Assembly: GCA_033807775.1 (NCBI GenBank)
Contig: CM066313.1
Coordinates: forward strand, 60,558,484 to 60,622,483
Direction: 5' to 3'
Length of the DNA stretch: 64,000 bases
DNA from: Saussurea involucrata
Lineage: Eukaryota > Streptophyta > Magnoliopsida > Asterales > Asteraceae
In this document: positions 56,381 to 64,000 of the stretch, in pieces
How the letters are laid out: each line of letters begins with the position of its first letter
Numbering within the stretch: the first letter of the stretch is position 1
Position numbers and translations under genes: made by a program
Notes under the pieces: generated by a model
The model's database searches: none
The model's input: the letters and a program-made list of their open reading frames with translations, nothing else
What the model was told of the DNA's origin: nothing

Positions 56381-57261
56381 CTTACAAAGACACTGACACA
56401 CACATATTCAACACTGACACCAAATACACTTTTAACACATGCATTACACACACTAACACACGCTCACACACGCATAACACACTCTCTTCACACTTTTAAT
56501 CACCACGTCATCACATGCACACACCTAGCTCAAAAATACTTTACGTGAACACACACTCTCCTTTGCCACGTCACACACTCAAACACACACACATGCACCT
56601 TATTTATCACGTAAACAAACACAAACATACTCACACACAGCTCACCAATTCTTCTATTCTGATGACTTTCTGCAATTCAACAAACTTACAAAAAAATTAG
56701 ATTTGGAATTTTAAGATCAAAAATAATCAACAACACATTTTAAAACATCTCAATTAAAAATTCTGGATCAAAATTCAAGATCTAGAATTTTCATCAAGAA
56801 CACTTTGAAGATCATCAAGAACATGAAGAATATCAAAAATTTCAAAACTCAAATTTATGAATGAAAACTTGAAATTTTTGAGTATTTCATGTCTAAAAAC
56901 ACTTTTTAGAAACGATTTTGCACTAAAATGAATTAAATCACCAATAAATTGCAAAATCAATCTCTAAAATTTTTCACAGCTTACTTTCTTCAAGAACACA
57001 AAAATTTCAAAAATCTTCAAATTGATCAAATCTTGATGTGTTTTTGCGAAATTGATGATGCAAAACAGATTTAGAATGATGGAGAAACACTTTGCAATCA
57101 ATATCAAACACAAAAATAATCAAGAAATGCATAACCCATTTGTGTTCTTCAAGTTCTTCAAAAATGGAGATTTTCTTCAAAAATCTTCAAAAAATCTTCA
57201 AATCTTCACGAATTTGGACGAATTTGCACACAATTCAATCTCCCAAAGCTCTGATACCAAT

Positions 57262-57593
57262 TGTGAAACCAGTTTCTATTAGGTAATCATTAAATCATCC
57301 ATTGATCTTGAACATAATAGAGATTTACATAGGAATTATGCACTTTCTCTCTCTAGAATGCTCTCACTTCTCTCTCTAGAATATTACAATTAATATCTCT
57401 AATGAATTGCTTTCTTTTTTACTTTCTTAACATCTAAGCTAACTAATCCTATTTATACCTAGGATTACAAAGCATTAAATCTAATTACATTGACTTTCTA
57501 ATTAAAGCTACTTTGACTTTGACTATCTTTGACTTTTACATTGTTTGACCATTACAAGACTTTAACAATAAATCTTGAATACAATAATGCTTT

Positions 57594-57597
<4 letters not shown>
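57262..57597 (-). repeat. 5' LTR of L (336 bp)
   Basis: Starts TGTGAAACCAG; the complement of TGGTATCAGAGC is at about 57249-57260. Confidence 0.92.
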
Positions 57598-57629
<32 letters not shown>

Positions 57630-59149
57630 GTATATAGGGCGCGTTTCATTTGCAAACCAAGCAATTAATGAACTTAATCATCTTCCATATTAGTCTTAAA
57701 AAATACGTTTTAACATATCACATTAAAAGGTATTTGGGAACCGAGACTGACCGACTCGATACGGGACCGGTTATGGTGCGACGATTCTTAACTAGTTACG
57801 ATTTTCATCACAAGGCTCGGCCGAAGACTGACTATAAGAGTGTAAAACGAAAATTGAAAAAGTAAGAGATGTACCATAAATTAAATAATTAGCTATATAG
57901 AGTGTACTTGTACTCATGGATATATTGATTTAAATGAATAATTGGGTTGATTTGTCGAAATGCCTTCAACCCGATCAACCTAACCCGTGAGCACCCCTAG
58001 ATGAACATTGGATGCTCTAACCCGTGTAAATCGTGCGTCGAGAGCGTTCACTTTGAGAGATAGTTCTTTGTTTTGGATGTTCTTGAGTACGCAGTGTGCT
58101 TCTGGAATTCGATGATGATAGATTTTTAAAAAATATGTTTTGACATATCACATTAACATACATAATTACGTTAAAATACGTTAAGGAATTCGATATATAT
58201 ATTTTGTTTATAAAATACATTAAGGAATTTGAAGCCAAACCGACCCAACCCGCCAACCCGTGATGTCGCATTTATAAACAAAATATTTATAAGAAATCTT
58301 AATATATATCAAGAGATCTTGTTAATCATAGTTCGCTAACGTTTTAGAACGAAATCTTAATATGTTTTAAATTTATACTGGAAGTCTACTCGTGCAATAC
58401 AGCGTGATATATCTCAATTTTAATGTTCTAAATTATTTTAATTGGTTTTGAGAAAACGATCAAAGTTTTTTTATAAAGTTGTTTAAAGAATGACGTTTTT
58501 TGAGGAGTTCATGATTTGAGGATTTGAAAGTGGTTAGAGGTAAGGATTAATTAATAAGAGTCCACGATTTAAGGATTTGAAACTTATTCCGACCCGACAT
58601 TAACCCGAAACTGATCATTCCGACCCGAAAATTAAAGGAGAATGGATATAAAGTAAATAAACAGTATTTTTTTAACGTATTTTAGTTAATATTGGGCTCA
58701 TTTCGAAATAATATAATTAAATAAAAAATAAGAAACTATCGACGAATAACAATATAAAAAAATAACGTAAACGTATGACATATTATAATATAATTAAATC
58801 AAAAAAAATCAATATTTGGCTCATTTCGAAGGTATCGATGAGACGATTATAATGGCGTAACTTATTAAAATTAAAAAATCTTTTTTAACGTATTTTAGTT
58901 AATATACGATCATATGTGTTAATATAATAAATATGTAAAATGAAAAATAGAAAACTAAAAGGTATAAAGTAAATTTATTAAATAAGTCTATGGGTGTAAA
59001 ATGTAAGTTTTAAATAAAAAATAAAAAAAATAAAGTGTGTGAGATGGGGTATACAAAAGGGGGTGCTATTTGCACCAAAAGGTGCTAATGGCACCAAAAA
59101 TGATTGCATTGTTTTCATAAACAATCATTTTTTGATTTAAATATATATA
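57598..59149. other. AT-rich mosaic right of L
   Basis: TA microsatellite to 57626, then unique-looking AT-rich DNA, the 37-base duplicate at 57753-57790, an ATCAAGAGATCTTG segment at 58310 also found at 49741, and the dispersed repeat inverted at about 58700-59010. No gene is supported. Confidence 0.5.
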
Positions 59150-59525
59150 GAGTAAACCTCACTTTTGGTCCCTGTGGTTTGCAAAAAATAACGAAAATCG
59201 TCCCTACAGTTCATTTATTCCAAATTTGCCCCTGTGGTATGCGTTTTTGCCCGGATTTGGTCCCTCTGACTAACAGAGGTTAACCCCCATCCATTAAATG
59301 AAGGGTAAATCTGTCTTTTTATATATTTCTTTACTTTAACATTATTTTTATCTTTTTAATTTTTGTCTTATATGAATTTATTTATTATACTTTAATATTA
59401 TATACACATATAATATATATACATATATACACACTCACACACAGCCTCATCTATCCCTCTCTCTCTCCTACTTCTTCTTCCCCACACAACCTCTTTCATT
59501 AAACAAAATCCCACAAACCCTAATG

Positions 59526-59857
59526 ATAGAGATGACAAATACCATCTCAAGATATAAACTCAAACTCCATTACAGAATAAAAAGAAACTAAATATATGGA
59601 TGTACTACAATGCCATAACCACAAAACCACCATCTCAAGATATATACTCAAACTCCATTACAGAATAAAAAGAAACTAAATAAAAAACTAAAAGATATAA
59701 CATTCTTTTGATTAAAATCAAAACTATAAGAACAAGAACATCCCTAAATTAAGATCACCAAAAACCCAACTAAAACCCAAATCAATTCCCTTTTTCATCA
59801 GTGATCATCATAATCTTGAAAACATTACATAAAAACAAGAATGCACTTCATACATTA
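59526..59857 (-). other. Captured non-coding part of the Pack-MULE
   Basis: Downstream of the PPR fragment on the minus strand. It has an 87-base-spaced direct repeat around ACCATCTCAAGATATA (near 59541 and 59628). It may be the 3' UTR or an intron of the source gene, since the coding piece ends at GAAG followed by GTGAGT, a consensus splice donor. Confidence 0.5.
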
Positions 59858-60140
59858 TTACTCACCTTCAGTAGCAGGAATGATCAAATTGTAGCATCGA
59901 AACTTATTCGAGTTCCCAATTCCCACAAGCTTCTTAGCTTCTTCAATTTTCGACTCCTTCACCAACCCATCGATCACGAGCTGCATCACACTCGCATCAA
60001 GAAGACACTTTTCTCGAAACGTTTGCTTGAAAAGCTCAACACCCCAATCAAGATCACCCATTTTACAAGCAAACCGAATCAGAATCGCGAATGTCGCTTT
60101 ATTAGGAGCTGAATCACTTTGAACCAATTTCGTATACCAA
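59858..60140 (-). pseudogene. PPR protein fragment inside the Pack-MULE
   Basis: About 90-95 residues in one frame: L-V-Q-S-D-S-A-P-N-K, then L-I-R-F-A-C-K-M-G-D-L, then V-I-D-G-L-V-K-E-S-K-I-E-E-A-K-K-L-V. This fits two 35-residue pentatricopeptide motifs (paired helices that bind organellar RNA). There is no start codon context, targeting peptide or full repeat array, so it is a captured piece, not a gene. The donor cannot be named from this window. Confidence 0.75.
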
Positions 60141-60149
60141 ATCTTCAGA

Positions 60150-60330
60150 AATCGCTAGCTTAGGGCAAATTTGTATGAGAAATCGCTAGCTTAGGGCAAA
60201 TCTGTAGAAATCGATTAGGGCAAATCTGCAGAAATCGTTTGGTATGAGAAATCGACTGAGTCCTGCAGAAATCGTTTGGTATGAGAAATCGACCTGCAGA
60301 AATCCTTTGGTATGAGACGATTGAAGGTGA
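60150..60330. repeat. Short tandem repeats beside the PPR fragment
   Basis: Four or five units of 30-40 bp built from AGAAATCG, TTTGGTATGAG and CTAGCTTAGGGCAAAT. They lie between the PPR piece and the right arm and grew from the end of the PPR sequence (TACCAAATC nearby). Confidence 0.65.
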
Positions 60331-60487
60331 GAACGAAGGTAGAAATCGACTGGTAGGGTTTGTGGGATTTTGTTTAGCTGCAAATGACCAATTTGGTTAT
60401 ATTTGACCTGCAAATTTTCCTTTGTTTCATACTTTCATTAGGGTTTGTGGGATTTTGTTTAATGAAAGAGGTTGTGTGGGGAAGAAG

Positions 60488-60524
<37 letters not shown>

Positions 60525-60905
60525 TAGATGAGGCTGTGTGTGAGTGTGTATATATGTATATATATTATATGTGTATATAATATTAAAGTATAATAAATAA
60601 ATTCATATAAGACAAAAATTAAAAAGATAAAAATAATGTTAAAGTAAAGAACTGTATAAAAAGACAGATTTACCCTTCGTTTAATGGATGGGGGTTAACC
60701 TCCGTTAGTCAGAGGGACCAAATCCGGGCAAAAACGCATACCACAGGGGCAAATTTGGAATAAATGAACTGTAGGGACGATTTTCGTTATTTTTTGCAAA
60801 CCACAGGGACCAAAAGTGAAGTTTACTCTATATATATAATATATATATTTATATAATATATATATATTATTTGACATATATATATATATTATTTATTTGT
60901 TTTAT

Positions 60906-61148
60906 TGTTAGTACCGAAAATGTACTAAATATATGAAAGTTTTGTAAAGCTTGTGTAAAGCTTGTATGTCCCTATAAATAGGTGTTAGGAGCTCATTTGT
61001 GAAAAAAGAGGCACAATGTAGAGAGCTAATCTTGTGAGAGAAAGAGAGAGTCATCTTGTACAAAAATGATATTGAATCTAATATGAGGATGACGTTTATA
61101 TCTCGATCTCTCTAAATACTTGAATTGTTGTTGATTTCTGGGATCACA
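60906..61148 (+). repeat. 5' LTR of M (243 bp)
   Basis: TGTTAGTACC to TGGGATCACA, with CCTATAAATAGG at 60971-60982 as TATA box. Confidence 0.92.
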
Positions 61149-61734
61149 AGTGGTATCAGAGCAGAATTGAAGACATTTCTTCGATACGATCATCGGATCT
61201 CGACAATTCAAGTGAAAAAGTGCCGAAATTTGAAGAAAATTGAAGATTTTGGAGTTTGATCTTCAAGTAAGTGTGTTCTAATCACTTGATATATTAAAGA
61301 TCTGTTCGTTGTTCGATTCCAGATCCATTCCTATATTCAGAATCGATCAACGTGAACAATTCGGTGATTTAGAAAGTTTTTGAAGTTTTTCACGAAAATC
61401 TTAGATCTAGAAGATTTTGATGTGCATGGATTGATTTTAGCCAATCAGATCATTTTCTGCATTGATTATGAAGAGATTGCAACAATCAGATCCAAAATTG
61501 ATGAAGAATTGAGCGAGTTACGATTTTCTAGAATGAATAGTGCCTATCCTCGCCGGAAAAACGATTTGGCCGGAATTCTGAATTTTTCACCGAAGTTTTG
61601 ATGTTAGATGCTCTCAGATCTATTCGAGTTGACGTAACGACCTGTTTGCAGTAATTTGGGGTGAAATTCAGCAATAAATCGAGGTTTTTGGGTTGATTAA
61701 AGTGTTCGTCGGAAATGTTCGTAACTGTCGCACG

Positions 61735-62310
61735 ATGATACTCATAACTGTCGGACAACAAAGGTCTTCATAAACTCATAACTGTCGTACGCTTAATTGT
61801 TCATCATATTCATAACTGTCGTATGACACTAAAACTCATAACTGTCGTACATAGCTAAAACTCATAACTGTCATACAACATTGGACCGACTTCAAATTTT
61901 AGTCGCACAAGACACATACGACAGTACTGTTCATGCACGACTGTCGCACGACTCTTATACGACAGTTACTATTCATTGGGTCTAGTCGTACAAGAAGCAT
62001 ACGACTTCTACTGTTCATGTGCGCTAGTCGTACGAGTGGCATACGACTACGACTGTTCTTTCGCGCTTGTCGTACAAGAGGTATACGACTTCGCCTGTTC
62101 TTTAGTGCTAGTCGTACAAGACCCATGCGACAGTTACTGTTCATCTGTGTAGTCGTACAAGACTCCTACGACAGTTACTGTTCACCCGAGTTAGTCATAC
62201 AAGACTCCTACGACAGTTACTGTTCACCCGAGTTAGTCGTACAAGACTCCTACGACAGTTACTGTTCATTGATCAAAGTCGTACAAGACATGTCCGATAG
62301 TTACTGTTCA
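61735..62310 (+). repeat. GTCGTAC / TACGAC array of M
   Basis: First several CATAACTGTCGTAC units (61735-61880), then about ten units of 40-43 bp (61903-62310), each with GTCGTACAAG, a short gap, TACGAC and A(C)GTTACTGTTCA. The two halves are complementary. Three consecutive units near 62150-62270 are almost identical, so the array has expanded recently. A 158-codon frame across it is a by-product of the repeat. Confidence 0.88.
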
Positions 62311-62930
62311 CTGGAAGTTTTCGCACAAAAGATGGCAGATTACACTTCTAGTCGCACAGATTCTGAGTTGATTTTAGCCCATTTAAAGAGTGAGAAAAAT
62401 GTTCTCTAGGGGCGCTGCCCCTCGACCCCGCAAGGGCGTTTCCCCTTGACCCCATCCGCTAACCAGGTAGCGGAACCCCCGTGCTAAGTCTCGGGACATT
62501 TTTCTTGGAACTGTGTATAAAGCGTGGGTGCTACATGAAGCTTCCTCTTTCGAGCGAATCCGAACCAAGCTCTTAAGCCGAATTCCTACTCAACCCGCGG
62601 TTCATTGACGGATTCTTTGTTATACACTGTGATTGCACTCGGTTTGTCACTCAAAACTCTCTCGTTATCTTTCTTGTGGGCTTATCGGAACGAGATCGAG
62701 TTTCTACTTTTTGAAGATGTGCTCGTGCATCCAGTCGAGGTTATGGCGCACATCGAATCCGATTTTTTCAAGGTTGAAAATATGATGAGTAAGAGCAACT
62801 TTCAAGGGGGGCCTAGACTTCATTCGAAGAAAAAGCATCGCTAAAGTTTTTCCAAGAAAATCAAGGGGGAGAGGAGCTAAAGCTTTTGAAGATTGATATG
62901 ATTTTGCTTTACAAAACTTTAGGGGGAGAA
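62311..62930 (+). other. 3' region of M
   Basis: GC-rich stretch 62408-62480 (GGGGCGCTGCCCC with a similar follow-on) then a 79-codon frame (62605-62844) of unknown meaning. Polypurine-like tracts near 62805, 62862 and 62921. Confidence 0.55.
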
Positions 62931-63172
62931 TGTTAGTACCGAAAATGTACTAAATATATGAAAGTTTTGTAAAGCTTGTGTAAAGCTTGTATGTCCCTAT
63001 AAATAGGTGTTAGGAGCTCATTTGTGAAAAAAGAGGCACAATGTAGAGAGCTAATCTTGTGAGAGAAAGAGAGAGTCATCTTGTACTAAAATGATATTGA
63101 ATCTAATATGAGGATGACGTTTGTATCTCGATCTCTCTAAATACTTGAATTGTTGTTGATTTCTGGGATCAC

Positions 63173-63173
<1 letters not shown>
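62931..63173 (+). repeat. 3' LTR of M (243 bp)
   Basis: Differs from the 5' LTR at two positions; followed by TTTAT. Confidence 0.92.
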
Positions 63174-63212
<39 letters not shown>

Positions 63213-63757
63213 TATAGAAATATATTATTATTCTTTTTGTTTATATATATATGGGTGTCAATTTTATACCGAGACAAACCAACCAATTCTCATACCAACT
63301 GTACCAATTTAGTTGGTACCGACCTAATTGGTTGGTATAGCGTACCAACTATTTAAACTTGGTTGGTACGTGGTATTAGAAGTCGTGTACCACGGTAATA
63401 CCGTACCGTATATATATATATTTATATTCTTTTTATAAATTATATCATTGTATTTATTTTTTATAATAAGGTCAGACATAGCTAGGCCTTTTCCCATAAT
63501 AATTTACCCCCTTTATAGGCCCTAGGCCTTTTCGACAAAAATTGTGATTTTGATTTGATATTTATACTTTCAACCCCTATACTTATTTACTTACTTTACT
63601 TTATACCTTTTACTTTCATAATTTAAAATTTACATTTAACACATATAATCGTTTATTAACTAAAATACGTTTTAATTTTAACAAGTTACACCATTATAAT
63701 CGTCTCTTCGATACGGTCGAAATGAGCCTAATATTGAATTTTTTTGATTTATATATT

Positions 63758-63810
<53 letters not shown>

Positions 63811-64000
63811 TTGGTTTCTTTTGCAAACCAAGCAATTCATAGAAACTATACAAACCAATCTTAGACGTTCATCAAGTCTAATAAATATCTGATTTTATTA
63901 TATTTCCTAATATAAAGTCATGATCATAATTAATGAACTTAATCATTTTCCATATATAATTATTATCATTATTAATTAATGATAATAATTACCATAAATA
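63174..64000. other. AT-rich right end with microsatellites
   Basis: TA runs at about 63174-63204 and 63760-63808. 63270-63410 has many TTGGTACC-like motifs on both strands. The dispersed repeat lies at 63580-63760. A TTTGCAAACCAAGCAATT segment near 63819 matches one near 57647. No gene. Confidence 0.55.

Larger units (their letters stand above)
50361..57597 (-). mobile_element. Element L: young gag-only Copia-type element
   Basis: LTRs 50361-50690 and 57262-57597, identical except for one 6-bp TTTGAC unit, and duplication ATATA (50356-50360, 57598-57602; in a TA-rich site, so less decisive). Primer site beside the right LTR. Contents on the minus strand: leader with two repeat arrays, frameshifted gag-like protein, repetitive non-coding region shared with K. 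Confidence 0.9.
59150..60828 (-). mobile_element. Pack-MULE with a captured PPR gene fragment
   Basis: Terminal inverted repeats 59150-59525 and 60436-60828 pair over about 375-390 bp, starting GAGTAAAC(C/T)TCACTTTTGG and including TGGTCCCTGTGGTTTGC. The difference in arm length is mainly a GA/CT run. The flanks are ATATATAT repeats, so a 9-bp duplication cannot be fixed. No transposase is present. The interior carries a host gene piece. Long arms plus captured gene suggest a Mutator-like element moved by a transposase elsewhere. Confidence 0.78.
60906..63173 (+). mobile_element. Element M: small LTR element without a recognised gene (2268 bp)
   Basis: LTRs 60906-61148 and 62931-63173 (243 bp each, two differences), duplication TTTAT (60901-60905, 63174-63178), primer site TGGTATCAGAGC at 61151-61162, tract TAGGGGGAGAA before the 3' LTR. 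The interior of 1.8 kb is a repeat array and short frames only. Size and content resemble a very reduced non-autonomous Copia element. Two LTR differences imply a recent insertion. Confidence 0.92.

Noticed and set aside
61933..62409. 158-codon frame across the M array, looking like a repeat protein
   Set aside because: It only reflects the 40-43 bp repeat lacking stops in one phase. The opposite strand is also open over part of it, and there is no start or composition typical of a protein.

Overview
This is plant nuclear DNA, almost entirely nested LTR retrotransposons. Evidence: plant-type primer binding sites (TGGTATCAGAGC next to LTRs), Ty1/Copia elements of the Sirevirus kind, a Ty3/Gypsy chromovirus, a Mutator-like transposon carrying a pentatricopeptide-repeat (PPR) gene fragment, and long AT-rich spacers. 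The Copia gag and 3' ORF types resemble those I know from Asteraceae genomes; that placement is an inference. Elements are lettered A, C, D, F, G, H, J, K, L and M for this report only.

Layout. 1-4002: minus-strand Sirevirus H (3' part outside the window). 4003-4262 and 17163 to about 18791: the start and the LTR of minus-strand Gypsy element G. G's LTR is split by composite element A (4268-17157, target duplication CATCA). A has two 389-bp outer LTRs but also an unrelated 281-bp LTR (C) in its middle, giving two gag plus ORF2 units and no pol. A Mutator-like foldback MITE (12493-12821) sits in its second half. 18792-18829 and 35650-35748: two probable exons of a host gene. The 74-nt intron between them received Gypsy element F (18835-35575) exactly at its 5' splice site. 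F carries D (21115-28851, duplication TGCTT) and ends in an inverted copy of its own LTR. 37086-49165: Gypsy chromovirus J, with nearly all protein domains but many breaks and no 5' LTR; its 3' LTR is split by gag-only Copia K (38186-43595). 50361-57597: young gag-only Copia L. 59150-60828: Pack-MULE with a PPR fragment. 60906-63173: small element M with no long protein gene. The rest is AT-rich repeat mosaic and TA microsatellite.

How the pieces relate. A, D, K and L have a gag-like coiled-coil protein ending in a C-x2-C finger and a W[VI]PK tail, but no integrase, reverse transcriptase or RNase H; M has no recognisable protein. All keep the cis parts needed to be copied (PBS, polypurine tract, LTRs), so they probably depend on enzymes from autonomous relatives. 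Most carry repeated G5AG polypurine-tract copies and an array of short CG-containing palindromic motifs whose sequence differs between families. No tRNA, rRNA, CRISPR or bacterial-type operon was seen.
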